Positions 18,776 to 28,002 of a stretch of 64,000 nt of DNA are shown here, piece after piece. The notes beneath the pieces were generated by a model that saw only the letters and a program-made list of their open reading frames with translations, had not been told where the DNA came from and ran no database searches. The position numbers and the translations under genes are program-made. Position 1 is the first letter of the stretch; each line of letters starts with the position of its first letter. This DNA comes from Sarcina sp034439435 (GTDB lineage: Bacteria; Bacillota; Clostridia; Clostridiales; Clostridiaceae): NCBI RefSeq assembly GCF_034439435.1, contig NZ_JAPCKJ010000002.1, forward strand, positions 248,001-312,000. The letters run 5' to 3'.

Positions 18776-19384
18776 AATATTCTCCCCCTTAAAATAATTG
18801 GATCTGTTGAGTTAAATGAACATTACTCTTTTCAAATTTTCAAAATATAAGGAATTTGTTGAAAAACATTTATCTCATCAAAAAAGAAAAAAGCAATTAA
18901 TAAAACTAATGTAAAATACCATTACTATCATTGAAATAAAATATATAAGTTTAGATTTGATAATCAGCCTAATTAAATTAATAATCTCCTTTGCTATGCA
19001 AAAAATTATTTAAACTTATATAAATTTCAAAAATCAGTAATTCTACTAATGATTATTCCTTTTTTTGTAATCATTAACATTTTATGTAATTTACAGTAAT
19101 ATTTTACTATAAGGGATAAGTTATGTAAACATTAACATTTTACTAATAGTTTAACTTTTAAAGACATTTCTGTTAATTAACTTAATTATGTTAATTTAAA
19201 ATTTTTATCAAATTTAATCGTGACTCTACTTTTATATCTATTAAAATCTTATAAATTCAAGTTAAATAATAAAGAAAAAACAAGTAAAATAAGTTAATAT
19301 TATTCTTTACAATTTACAAACAGATTAAATGCATATTAAAAGGGAATATTTTATTAACATAAATATTTCAAAGTATTAGTAAAT
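18776..19384. other. long intergenic region upstream of beta-galactosidase
   Basis: About 600 bp without a credible ORF, very AT-rich. It contains an 8-bp hairpin (AATGATTA at 19048-19055 with TAATCATT at 19068-19075). An exact 13-bp direct repeat, CATTAACATTTTA (19072-19084 and 19130-19142), could be operator sites for the divergent control of the beta-galactosidase. No sugar riboswitch or clear cre site is seen. Confidence 0.4.
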
Positions 19385-19427
19385 AAAATGGTAAAGGCAA
19401 TTCTAACAGAATTGCCTTTACCATTTT
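19385..19427. terminator. strong bidirectional terminator
   Basis: Perfect 18-bp stem (19385-19402 with 19410-19427) and a 7-nt loop, with A-rich and T-rich ends. It follows the 40-aa gene on the minus strand. Confidence 0.9.
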
Positions 19428-19463
19428 AATGACAGCTACTATATTTTTAGGAGGGTTTGTAAC

Positions 19464-19586
19464 TTACTTAAAAGTTTTTGGAATAAATTCATCACTTTTT
19501 GCCTTTGGTTCTCCAAAAACAGCTTTTACACTCTCACTTTGAGGATTATGATTTATGTGCTTTTTATTATTATTTTTTTTAGTCAT
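19464..19586 (-). CDS. small conserved clostridial protein (40 aa), CPC_1213-like
   Basis: 40 aa, begins MTKKNNNKKHINHNPQSES, ends FIPKTFK. GAGGTGATATTA precedes the ATG. The KKHINHNPQSES segment resembles, from memory, the very short C. perfringens proteins annotated as CPC_1213 family. It has no membrane segment. Function is unknown; a spore-associated role is possible. The downstream 18-bp terminator supports an independent transcription unit. Confidence 0.65.
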   Translation of the reverse strand: MTKKNNNKKHINHNPQSESVKAVFGEPKAKSDEFIPKTFK

Positions 19587-19688
19587 TAATATCACCTCAA
19601 TTATATGTTGTGTAAATTCTCATTCTTTATTCCTCCCATATCTTTACTATGCTATCTATTTGATTTATTATAAACTCATTAAAAATAC

Positions 19689-19859
19689 TTATGTATTTTT
19701 AAATTCTTTATTTACCTTAAGTATATTAACTCCTAGTAGAAAAGATATGATTGTACTTATCCACCCTAAATAAGAGCCTTCAAAGAAAAAAATTATGGCT
19801 CCTATAAAAAAATAAATTATGCCTATTATCCATAAGACTCTCTGATTTTTTAAGGACAT
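19689..19859 (-). CDS. small two-helix membrane protein (56 aa)
   Basis: 56 aa, begins MSLKNQRVLW. Hydrophobic segments at about 10-26 and 31-46 are joined by a short loop (FEGSYLGW), with a basic C-terminus. AGGTGATTTT lies immediately upstream of the ATG. No known family is recognised. It lies 63 bp after the rhodanese gene on the same strand. Confidence 0.65.
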   Translation of the reverse strand: MSLKNQRVLWIIGIIYFFIGAIIFFFEGSYLGWISTIISFLLGVNILKVNKEFKNT

Positions 19860-19922
19860 AAAATCACCTAAAAACTTTCTATTATAAATTATATGATTCT
19901 CTTCTTTATGCTGCCCCTATAA

Positions 19923-20369
19923 TTATAATACATCTTTTTTATTTATATTTAATATGGAATTTACTCCATACTTAAGTACCAATGTTTTTGAACCTAATAT
20001 ATTGGCAATCATGGAAATTCCTCTACTCCTTATTCTGGCGTGTCTACAAGCTAAAACAACAATTTTATTTTTTTCATATATTTTTATTTTCTTAATTATT
20101 GTATATAACTTAGGTAATATATAAATTATTGACTTTGTCATTGTAGAAAAATAAGTTTTATTCTCAAACATCCCTTCTAATTTTAATGACTTCTTGTCAT
20201 CTAGCAAAGGGAAATGAACACTATTTTCTAGGTGTTTATAATTAAATTCTTTATAAGTTCTTAAATCTAAAATTAAGTACTCGTCTTTTTCACATATTTC
20301 TTTATAATCTATATAATCAAAAAACTTATCTATAAATTTCATTTTTTCAACATTAAAAAAATCACTCAT
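19923..20369 (-). CDS. single-domain rhodanese-like protein (MnmH N-domain-like)
   Basis: 148 aa, one rhodanese domain. The segment EYLILDLRTYKEFNYKHLENSVHFPLL is the usual N-terminal part. The active-site loop ACRHARIRSRG (about residues 107-117) resembles the C-x-x-x-R-x-R-S loop of tRNA 2-selenouridine synthase (MnmH/SelU) rather than the common CxxGxR rhodanese loop. The MnmH P-loop domain is absent. It probably handles sulfane sulfur or selenium. AGAGGTTTTAG precedes the ATG. Confidence 0.7.
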   Translation of the reverse strand: MSDFFNVEKMKFIDKFFDYIDYKEICEKDEYLILDLRTYKEFNYKHLENSVHFPLLDDKKSLKLEGMFENKTYFSTMTKSIIYILPKLYTIIKKIKIYEKNKIVVLACRHARIRSRGISMIANILGSKTLVLKYGVNSILNINKKDVL

Positions 20370-20682
20370 CTAAAACCTCTTGCTAACAATTGATACTTAA
20401 TTATATTCCTTTCTCTTCATCAAATTACCAAATCGAAACAAATTTTACTAGTATCATATTTAATTAATTATTTTGTATTATTGTATTAAGTTTATTACTT
20501 TACCATTAAAACTATAAAATCTTTGCTCATTTTCATAAAATATGAATTTGTTTACATAACTTTTAACCTCCTTCAAGTTAACAAATAATGAATTTATTAA
20601 CATAATATACTTTAATTTAACTGTTATTATTTGTATAATTATAAAAAATAGGGTTTTAAAAGTATATTTGAGAGGTGATTTT
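20370..20682. other. divergent intergenic region before the YjeM-type permease
   Basis: No convincing ORF. It has a TATAAT at 20634-20639 (+) as a possible -10 for the permease, and a 9-bp inverted repeat (ACAAATAAT at 20581-20589, ATTATTTGT at 20626-20634) that ends on this -10 and could be an operator. Confidence 0.35.
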
Positions 20683-22353
20683 ATGGAATCAAAAGAAAAA
20701 AACAAACTAACCCTAACCGCTTTTATACTTATGATATTCACATCGGTTTATGGCTTTACTAATATGCCAAGAACCTTCTACTTAATGGGTTATAGTGGTA
20801 TTATATGGTATATAATTTCAGCCGTTCTATTTTTTATTCCTTATGCTTTTATGATGGCCGAATATGGCTCCGCTTTTAGAAAGGAAAAAGGGGGTATATA
20901 TTCTTGGATGGCAAAATCCGTAAATCCTAAATTTGCTTTTATAGTAACATTTATGTGGTTTTCTTCAAACCTAATATGGATGGTATCTGTCTCTTCATCT
21001 ATATGGATTCCACTGTCTAATGTATTCTTCGGAAAAGATACAACTGCATCTTGGACTATATTAGGGCTAAAAGGACCTCATGCAATGGCCTTATTAGCTA
21101 CAATATTACTCCTAACAATAACTTTTATTTCATCTAAAGGACTGAATAAAATCTCAAAAATTACATCTATAGGTGGAACAGTTGTAGCTTTAGCCAATGT
21201 AGTTTTAATTCTTGGTGGTATATTTGTGTTAGTAAGTAATGGGTTTACTACTGCTCAAGGGTTTAACATTCAAGAATTTATTCACTCTCCGAATCCAGCC
21301 TACCAATCTCCTTTAGGTGTATTAGGATTTGTTGTTTTTGCAATATTTGCTTATGGTGGGATAGAAGTTGTTGGTGGATTAGTTGACCAAACTGAAAATC
21401 CTAAGAAGAACTTCCCTAAGGGAATAAAAATTTCAGCATTTATAATTGTTGTAGGATATGCAATTGGAATACTTTGTATTGGATTTTTTGTTAATTGGAA
21501 TAGAGATTTAACTGGTCCAGATGTAAATATGGCTAATATAGCTTACATTATAGTAAATTACCTTGGTTTTTATATAGGTCAAGCGATTGGATTAAGTCTT
21601 AACGCTTGTATATTCTTAGGTGACTTGCTAGCTAGATTTATAGGACTTTCAATGTTTTTAGCTCTTACAGGAGCTTTCTTCGCAATAACGTATTCTCCTT
21701 TAAAACAATTAATAGAGGGTACTCCTAAAGATATTTGGCCTGAAAAATGGACAAGATTAAATAAAGAAAAAATGCCAGCTACTGCTATGTGGATTCAATG
21801 TATAACTGTAATAATATTTGTATTATGCTGTTCAATAGGCGGACAAGATTCTTCTAAGTTCTTTAATTATTTAATCCTTATGGGAAATGTAGCCATGACA
21901 TTACCGTATATGCTCTTATCATTTGCTTTTCCATTCTTTAAAAAGAAAAAGGAAATAGAAAAACCTTTTGAAGTTTTTAAAACCTATAAAAGTGCCTTAG
22001 TTTGGTCAATTATTGTAACATTGACAGTTGGTTTCGCTAACTTTTTTACAATAATACAACCTCTTACTTTGCCAGAAAAAGATTATACTGCTGTGGTTTT
22101 CCAAATTTCAGGTCCAATCATATTTGGGATATTAGCTTGGTTAATATATAGAAGATATGAGAATAATGTTTTAAAATCAAAGATTTCAAATATAAATAAT
22201 AAAGTTGACGATAGACTTGAAAAAATTGAAATGGCAGAAGAAGATATTACTAATGATGAAATAGGTCTAATAGATTTAGAAAATCCTAATGATGGCCATT
22301 CAAAAGTTCATAAAGCTGCTTCTGTAACTGAGGCAAATGATAAAGGTAAGTAA
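20683..22353 (+). CDS. yjeM: APC-superfamily permease, YjeM type (glutamate/GABA antiporter family)
   Basis: 556 aa, about 12 membrane helices. The N-terminal stretch LMIFTSVYGFTN, then MMAEYGSAFRKEKGGIYSW and FAIFAYGGIEVVGGLVD, matches YjeM/GadC-type members of the amino acid permease superfamily closely. It probably exchanges or imports an amino acid, substrate untested. The C-terminal cytoplasmic tail (about 500-556) is long, acidic and Asn-rich. The ATG at 20683 is chosen because AGAGGTGATTTT precedes it. It is monocistronic, with a terminator directly after the stop. Confidence 0.85.
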   Translation: MESKEKNKLTLTAFILMIFTSVYGFTNMPRTFYLMGYSGIIWYIISAVLFFIPYAFMMAEYGSAFRKEKGGIYSWMAKSVNPKFAFIVTFMWFSSNLIWMVSVSSSIWIPLSNVFFGKDTTASWTILGLKGPHAMALLATILLLTITFISSKGLNKISKITSIGGTVVALANVVLILGGIFVLVSNGFTTAQGFNIQEFIHSPNPAYQSPLGVLGFVVFAIFAYGGIEVVGGLVDQTENPKKNFPKGIKISAFIIVVGYAIGILCIGFFVNWNRDLTGPDVNMANIAYIIVNYLGFYIGQAIGLSLNACIFLGDLLARFIGLSMFLALTGAFFAITYSPLKQLIEGTPKDIWPEKWTRLNKEKMPATAMWIQCITVIIFVLCCSIGGQDSSKFFNYLILMGNVAMTLPYMLLSFAFPFFKKKKEIEKPFEVFKTYKSALVWSIIVTLTVGFANFFTIIQPLTLPEKDYTAVVFQISGPIIFGILAWLIYRRYENNVLKSKISNINNKVDDRLEKIEMAEEDITNDEIGLIDLENPNDGHSKVHKAASVTEANDKGK

Positions 22354-22354
22354 T

Positions 22355-22397
22355 AAAAATGAGTATAGAATTTTTATAATTCTATACTCATTTTTTT
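22355..22397. terminator. bidirectional terminator
   Basis: 17-bp stem AAAATGAGTATAGAATT with its complement, flanked by A and T runs. It lies between convergent genes. Confidence 0.9.
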
Positions 22398-23376
22398 AAT
22401 GAATAACTTTTTCTATCTTATATTCCATATTACATGTTTTTTCCTCTTTGAATAATAAAAGAGCAATTAGAATAAAAAGTGCGCATCCAACTCCTATTTC
22501 TAGCGGATAAAATGGCAACTGATTTTTATCTAAAAGCATAGGTAATAATGCAATTGCTGCTACTGGCGGAAAATGAATATTAAAAACTTCAAAGAAAACA
22601 AATACACTAAGTACAACTAAAATCGTACAAATCCATAGAGGTACTCCTAAGTATTCATTTAATCCTACTCTAAAAAATGTTCCTAATAAAGCAACTATTA
22701 TAAAAAGTAAAAATAAACTTTTTGCACGCTTCCTAAATTTACAATGACAATTAGTAAGTTCAACAAAAGCAACTATTAAAGGAGGTGCTATTAATAAAGT
22801 TTCTTTAAATCTTACTGAAAAATATGTTAATATTCCAACTATAAAAAATATCTTAACCATTTTTATAAATTCTTTTTTTCTTAAAGATGGATCTTTTTCA
22901 AGACTCTCAATTTCTTCTTTTAGTTCTTCCTTTACATCTTCTATTTTACTACAACTATTATTCTCCATAATATATTGAATTAATACTATGGCCATAGTAA
23001 GTATAAATACAGATATTGGATATATCCAAGTTTCAGTTCTAAGTAAAATTGGTAAAATACAAGCAGATATAATTGGAGCAAGTGTTGTTTTGGTAATCTT
23101 TAATAATAAACCTGTAAAAACTAAACCAATAAGTACTTGTAATGTTAATCCTAAGTGCACATATCTGACTACAAGTACACCAGTTATAGAACATAAAGTC
23201 ATAAGTGAAACTAGTCCTATTTTACTAACCTTCCATGGTTGTTTTTCTAATACCCAAGTTCCTACAACAAGTGCAGCTACTTCTGGGAATATAACTTCTC
23301 TTTCTCCTGTATATTCTGCAATAACTACCATAGCTAATATAAGCATAAGTGCTATAAAATATCTTTTGTATCTCAT
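22396..23376 (-). CDS. HPP-like multipass membrane protein
   Basis: 326 aa with about ten membrane helices in two similar halves, split by a charged cytoplasmic stretch (residues 140-165). Each half carries a family-like motif: FPEVAALVVGTWV near residue 31 and HFPPVAAIALLPM near residue 270, the latter like the HPP motif of HPP-family transporters. Function is unknown, possibly anion transport. ATG with AAAGGATG upstream. Confidence 0.6.
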   Translation of the reverse strand: MRYKRYFIALMLILAMVVIAEYTGEREVIFPEVAALVVGTWVLEKQPWKVSKIGLVSLMTLCSITGVLVVRYVHLGLTLQVLIGLVFTGLLLKITKTTLAPIISACILPILLRTETWIYPISVFILTMAIVLIQYIMENNSCSKIEDVKEELKEEIESLEKDPSLRKKEFIKMVKIFFIVGILTYFSVRFKETLLIAPPLIVAFVELTNCHCKFRKRAKSLFLLFIIVALLGTFFRVGLNEYLGVPLWICTILVVLSVFVFFEVFNIHFPPVAAIALLPMLLDKNQLPFYPLEIGVGCALFILIALLLFKEEKTCNMEYKIEKVIH

Positions 23377-23561
23377 AATAATACATCCTTTGTTTAAAAT
23401 TTCAAACTTATTTTATCACACTAATTAAAATTGTTAAAAATAAAACAATATTTTCAATTTCACATTTAAACATTTTCAATTTTTAAATTACTAAAAAAAC
23501 AACTATTTTCTTAATCATTTCTTAATTTAATATATATGTTGTTAACATATTTCAAATAATT

Positions 23562-23604
23562 AATAACCTATATATTAAATAAACAATTTAATATATAGGT
23601 TATT
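23562..23604 (-). terminator. kdp operon terminator
   Basis: Perfect 19-bp stem (23562-23580 and 23586-23604) with a 5-nt loop, just after the last gene of the kdp operon. Confidence 0.8.
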
Positions 23605-23616
23605 TCTGTGTTTATT

Positions 23617-23988
23617 CTATCCCATATCAAAATTTGAAATCCCACTATTATATAAAACAGTTCTTCTTAAATTATTATCTGCTGGCAAATAGCATGGTTC
23701 AAAGGCTAATGCTGCTCTATAATATCTTTGAGCTAATAAAACATTTCCTTTTTTTTCTTCAATTACTCCAAGTAAGTTTTCTATTTCTGCTGAATTACTA
23801 TTAAGTATTAAAGCACTTCTTAGTAACACCTCAGCTTCATCATATTCTTTAGTAACAATATATTTTTTCGCTTTATCTATACATTCTTTTATATACACAT
23901 TTTCCTTCATACTTAATATCTTTTTTCTTATAGATTCAATTTGTTCTATTAAATCATCTATTAAACATTTTGAAATTATAATACTCAT
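23617..23988 (-). CDS. TPR-type small protein encoded after kdpE
   Basis: 123 aa. The N-terminal half is helical with a possible coiled coil (residues 10-45). The C-terminal half carries two TPR-like helix pairs (YDEAEVLLRSALILNSNSAEIENLLGVI region, then GNVLLAQRYYRAALAFEP). The ATG is 1 bp after the kdpE stop, so it is probably translationally coupled to the two-component genes. No known family name is recognised. Its place suggests it accompanies KdpD/KdpE signalling, perhaps as an adaptor, which is inference only. Confidence 0.6.
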   Translation of the reverse strand: MSIIISKCLIDDLIEQIESIRKKILSMKENVYIKECIDKAKKYIVTKEYDEAEVLLRSALILNSNSAEIENLLGVIEEKKGNVLLAQRYYRAALAFEPCYLPADNNLRRTVLYNSGISNFDMG

Positions 23989-23989
23989 A

Positions 23990-24703
23990 TTAAACTTCAC
24001 TATCCTTATCTTGAATTCTAAGTAATCTATATCCGACACCTATATGTGTTTGAATATAATTTGTATCAATAGACTTTTTATTTAATTTTTTTCTTAATGT
24101 TGCCATAAAAACTCTTAATGATGGAATATCACTTTCACAAGTGCTAGACCAAATTTCTCTTAATATATAATTATGAGTAAGAACTTTTCCAACATTTTTA
24201 GAAAGCAAACACAATAACTTATATTCAATTGGAGTCAAGTGTACCTCTTCTTCATTTAAAAATACACATCTTGAAGTATAATCTATCCGCAAATCTCCGT
24301 TTATAAATTCTTGTATTTCTTGAGTGTTACTTCTATCATAATTCATTTTTCTTATAGCAACCCGTATTCTAGCAAGTAGCTCCTCTACACTAAATGGTTT
24401 AGTTAAATAGTCATCAGCCCCTAGATCTAATGCTTCAATTTTATCTCTATCTTCACTTCTTGCACTTACTACAATTATTGGACAGTTTGACCATTCTCTT
24501 ACTTTTTTAATAATTTCTATACCATCCATATCTGGTAATCCCAAATCTAGTATTATAATATCTGGTCTTTTTGATATTGCTAAAATTATTCCTTGTGAGC
24601 CATTAACAGCTGTATAACACTCATATGAATTTATCTCCAAAGTAGCTGTTATAAAATTTCTTATAGCTTTTTCATCTTCAATAACTAAAATTGATGACTT
24701 CAT
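23990..24703 (-). CDS. kdpE: response regulator KdpE
   Basis: 237 aa, OmpR/PhoB type. The receiver domain (1-115) has the phospho-acceptor Asp in IILDLGLPD (about 52), a conserved Thr/Ser (VVSARS) and Lys (TKPF). The C-terminal winged helix is at about 130-232. It activates kdp transcription when K+ or turgor is limiting. The second of two close ATGs is chosen because GAGG lies 9 bp before it. It overlaps the kdpD end by 26 bp. Confidence 0.92.
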   Translation of the reverse strand: MKSSILVIEDEKAIRNFITATLEINSYECYTAVNGSQGIILAISKRPDIIILDLGLPDMDGIEIIKKVREWSNCPIIVVSARSEDRDKIEALDLGADDYLTKPFSVEELLARIRVAIRKMNYDRSNTQEIQEFINGDLRIDYTSRCVFLNEEEVHLTPIEYKLLCLLSKNVGKVLTHNYILREIWSSTCESDIPSLRVFMATLRKKLNKKSIDTNYIQTHIGVGYRLLRIQDKDSEV

Positions 24704-27380
24704 CCTCATTCACCTCAAATCTCTGTAAACTAAAGCCAATTATAGTTCCTCTAGGCTTATTATTTTTAACATATATCTCTCCTTGATGTACATTTATAAT
24801 TGACTTGCATAAAGCTAGTCCTAATCCTAATCCTCTTCTACTATCACTACTATTTTCCTTAGAAGTAAAGAACATGTCAAATATATGCTCCTTATCTTTC
24901 TTACTAATTCCTTTACCATTATCAGCTATTTCAATTATTACATTATCTCCTTTAGGAAAAGCACTTATTTTTATCTTTGATCCTTTTTCTGTGTACTTTA
25001 TTGCATTATCTACAATATTTATAATCACCTGTATTATAAGTCTTACATCTGCATTAATCATTAACAATTCATCTTCTAAATCAACCTCTATGTCATAATC
25101 ACATACATTTCTATTTACATGTTGTAAAGCCTCTGAAATAATTTCTTCTACTAATTGAGCTTCTTTATTTAAATTTATATTTCCATTATCTATTCTTGAA
25201 ACTGAAAGTAAATTTTCAACTAAGTTTATTAACCAAACCGAATCATCATATATGTCTAATGTCAATTTCCTTTTAGTTTCTTCATCAAAATTATTGTTTA
25301 AAAGCGAACTTGCACTTCCGGATATGCTAGTTAAAGGCGTTCTTAAATCATGAGAAACAGCTCTTAATAAATTCGCTCTAAATTTTTCATTCTCAGCCTG
25401 CATTAATGCTCTTTTTTTGGCTTCTTCTAAAATATAATTATCAATTACAAAAGATATCTGATTTATCATTGCTATTAATAAAGATTTTTCTCCTTCTTCT
25501 AATTCTTCTCCTTCTTCTAAAATTACTCCTATTACTATACCTATATCCTCATGACTTAATATAGGAATATACATAGCTTTAGCTCCTGGTAATGTATCTG
25601 TACCCTTTCCTGCATATTTTTTATTATTAATAGACCAAATAACTACTCCATATTCATCTAAATTTATATATTTATCACTTAACTCGCTTCCATTTTTAAA
25701 TTTATAATTATATATGCTTTCAATTTGTCCATTTTTCAATTTATAAATCACTACTGGTTTTTTTACTAATCTATTTATTTGTTCTTGAGACTTTAAAATA
25801 ATCTCCTCCAAATCTGAACATCTTCCAAGTTCACTACTAGATTCTAATAAAATATTAGTTCTATAAGCTGTTATTGCTGATTTGTTAGCTTGTACTTTCA
25901 CTTTATTTGTAAGTGTACTAGTTATTAAAGCTGATATAAGCATTATTAAAAATGTAACTATATAGCTTGTATCATATGCATCAAGAGTAAATTTAGGTTC
26001 TGTGAAGAAAAAATTAAATAGTAAAACACTAAATAAAGAAGATAAAACTCCATATATTCTTCCATAGGTTTCCTTTGCTATTATTAAGACACCTAAAATG
26101 AATACTATTATTATATTAGCTTCACTAAAACCTAAGTTTTCAAAGAATATACTTACAACAATTGCCATAATTAAAATTCCTAAAGTCTTAAAAGAATCTT
26201 TAGTTGTTATTTTTTCTTTATTTAAGACAATTTTATTTATATATTCTGTAGTTTCTTCTTCGTCAGGTATTATATAAACATCTAGTTCTGGTGCTAACTC
26301 TATTAATCTATCTACAATACCTAGTCTTGACCAAGGGTGTCTTTTTTTCTTAGTCCTTCCTATTATGACCTTTGAAACTGAACTTATTTTAGAAAACTCT
26401 GAAACTTGATATGCAACATCATCTCCATAAACTGTTTCTATTTTAGCACCTAAGTCTTTTGCTAATTTAACATGCTCTCTTAACCTTCCAATATTCCCCT
26501 CTTTCAATTCCTTTGATGAAGTTGTTTCAACAAATAAGGCTGTAAACTTTCCATGAAAAGCTTCTGCCATCCTTGCCGCTGTTCTAATTACCTTACTATT
26601 TGAAGGAGAAGAACTTAAACATACCAATATGTGCTCATTAGTATGATAAGCATTCTCACTTTTATTTATCATAACCTCTTTATTTACACTATTGGCAGTT
26701 TCTCTTAATGCTAACTCCCTTAAAGCAACCAAATTTTCTCTTATAAAAAAGTTTTTTAATGCTTTTTTAGCCTGCTTCTTAACATATATTTTCCCCTCAT
26801 TTAATCTTTCCATTAGAACTGATGGGTCTACATCTATTAATTCAATTTGAAAAGCATTTTTAAATATTCTATCAGGTATTCTCTCTTTAACAACTATATT
26901 AGTTATAGATGCCACTACATCATTTAAACTCTCTATATGTTGGACATTAAGAGTTGTATAAACATCTATTCCAGCATCTAGCAATTCCTCTATATCGATA
27001 TATCTCTTTTCATGCCTAAGACCTTTAACATTTGTATGAGCTAACTCGTCTACGATTATTAAATCAGGTTTTCTCTCTAAAGCCATATCTAAATTAAATT
27101 CCTTTAATATCATTTCTCTATATGATATTTCTAAATTAGGTAGCAATTCTAGTCCCTCTAAAAGTGCTATTGTCTCCGGCCTTGTATGTGGTTCAACATA
27201 TCCAACAACAACATCTAACCCCATATCTTTTGCTGAATGAGCTGCTTCTAACATTGCATATGTTTTTCCAACTCCAGCAGCATATCCAAAAAAAATTTTA
27301 AGTTTTCCTTTTTTACTATCTCTTTCATTCTTATTTATCTCTTTCAATATTTTCTCTGGATTAGGACGAGTTTCCCTCAT
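24678..27380 (-). CDS. kdpD: sensor kinase KdpD (full length)
   Basis: 900 aa. N-terminal KdpD domain with Walker A GYAAGVGKT (about 32-40) and Walker B IIVDELAHTN. A USP-like domain (about 250-370) holds ILVCLSSSPSN. Four membrane helices at about 395-490 form the DUF4118 domain. A GAF-like segment (515-650) is followed by a histidine kinase core with phospho-acceptor His in SHDLRTPLTS (about 680) and ATPase motifs NIVDNAIKYT and GLGLALCKS. It senses K+ and ionic status and phosphorylates KdpE. It follows kdpC by 11 bp. Confidence 0.93.
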   Translation of the reverse strand: MRETRPNPEKILKEINKNERDSKKGKLKIFFGYAAGVGKTYAMLEAAHSAKDMGLDVVVGYVEPHTRPETIALLEGLELLPNLEISYREMILKEFNLDMALERKPDLIIVDELAHTNVKGLRHEKRYIDIEELLDAGIDVYTTLNVQHIESLNDVVASITNIVVKERIPDRIFKNAFQIELIDVDPSVLMERLNEGKIYVKKQAKKALKNFFIRENLVALRELALRETANSVNKEVMINKSENAYHTNEHILVCLSSSPSNSKVIRTAARMAEAFHGKFTALFVETTSSKELKEGNIGRLREHVKLAKDLGAKIETVYGDDVAYQVSEFSKISSVSKVIIGRTKKKRHPWSRLGIVDRLIELAPELDVYIIPDEEETTEYINKIVLNKEKITTKDSFKTLGILIMAIVVSIFFENLGFSEANIIIVFILGVLIIAKETYGRIYGVLSSLFSVLLFNFFFTEPKFTLDAYDTSYIVTFLIMLISALITSTLTNKVKVQANKSAITAYRTNILLESSSELGRCSDLEEIILKSQEQINRLVKKPVVIYKLKNGQIESIYNYKFKNGSELSDKYINLDEYGVVIWSINNKKYAGKGTDTLPGAKAMYIPILSHEDIGIVIGVILEEGEELEEGEKSLLIAMINQISFVIDNYILEEAKKRALMQAENEKFRANLLRAVSHDLRTPLTSISGSASSLLNNNFDEETKRKLTLDIYDDSVWLINLVENLLSVSRIDNGNINLNKEAQLVEEIISEALQHVNRNVCDYDIEVDLEDELLMINADVRLIIQVIINIVDNAIKYTEKGSKIKISAFPKGDNVIIEIADNGKGISKKDKEHIFDMFFTSKENSSDSRRGLGLGLALCKSIINVHQGEIYVKNNKPRGTIIGFSLQRFEVNEDEVINFSY

Positions 27381-27391
27381 TTATAATCCCC

Positions 27392-27988
27392 CTATTCTTT
27401 TAATATTCCATCCAAAGCAAGATTAACTTGTAAAACATTGACTACCTTCTCTCCAAAGACGCCTAAAAATCTTCCTGTTGTATATTTATCTATAATGCTA
27501 TTTACTTCCCCTACACTTAAATTCCTTGTTTCAGCAATTCTTTTTGATTGATATTTAGCTGCTGCCACGGAAATATGAGGATCTAATCCACTTCCTGAAG
27601 AAGTAACTAAATCTACTGGAATTGCTTCTTCTCTCATATCAGGATTTGATTTTTTAATCTTCTCTATTCTCTCTTCAACTAATTTTTCATACTCGTCACT
27701 TGCTGGACTTAAGTTTGATGGAGATGAATACATTAACGGATCTCCATTATCATCCTTAAATATTTCTACATTTATATTCATAATCCTTCCCCACAAATAT
27801 TTATCATCTGTGAATTGTTGACCTAATAATTCACTTCCATATTTTTTCCCATCTATTTCTATAATGCTTCCATTAGCCTCTTCCTTAAAGAAAACCTGCG
27901 CTAATACTGTTGTTGAAACCGGATAAATTATTCCACATAATATTGTGAAAATTAAAAGAGCTAAAATAGACTTTTTAATAATCTTCAT
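27392..27988 (-). CDS. kdpC: K+-transporting ATPase subunit KdpC
   Basis: 198 aa. One N-terminal membrane helix (about 8-28) and an extracytoplasmic domain with the family motifs GSELLGQQFTDDKYLWGR, PVDLVTSSGSGLDPHIS and the C-terminal NVLQVNLALD. It stabilises the KdpFABC complex. AGAGGAGG lies upstream of the ATG. Confidence 0.95.
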   Translation of the reverse strand: MKIIKKSILALLIFTILCGIIYPVSTTVLAQVFFKEEANGSIIEIDGKKYGSELLGQQFTDDKYLWGRIMNINVEIFKDDNGDPLMYSSPSNLSPASDEYEKLVEERIEKIKKSNPDMREEAIPVDLVTSSGSGLDPHISVAAAKYQSKRIAETRNLSVGEVNSIIDKYTTGRFLGVFGEKVVNVLQVNLALDGILKE

Positions 27989-28002
27989 ATTAATCCTCCT
28001 CT

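Noticed and set aside
20571..20605. Rex-type redox operator (TTGTTAA-like) before the permease
   Set aside because: GTTAACAAAT and TTATTAACA only loosely resemble the site, and the symmetry is poor in AT-rich DNA.
20478..20741. 87-aa minus-strand frame overlapping the YjeM-type start
   Set aside because: It overlaps the coding start and promoter of the permease on the opposite strand, has no Shine-Dalgarno and resembles no family.
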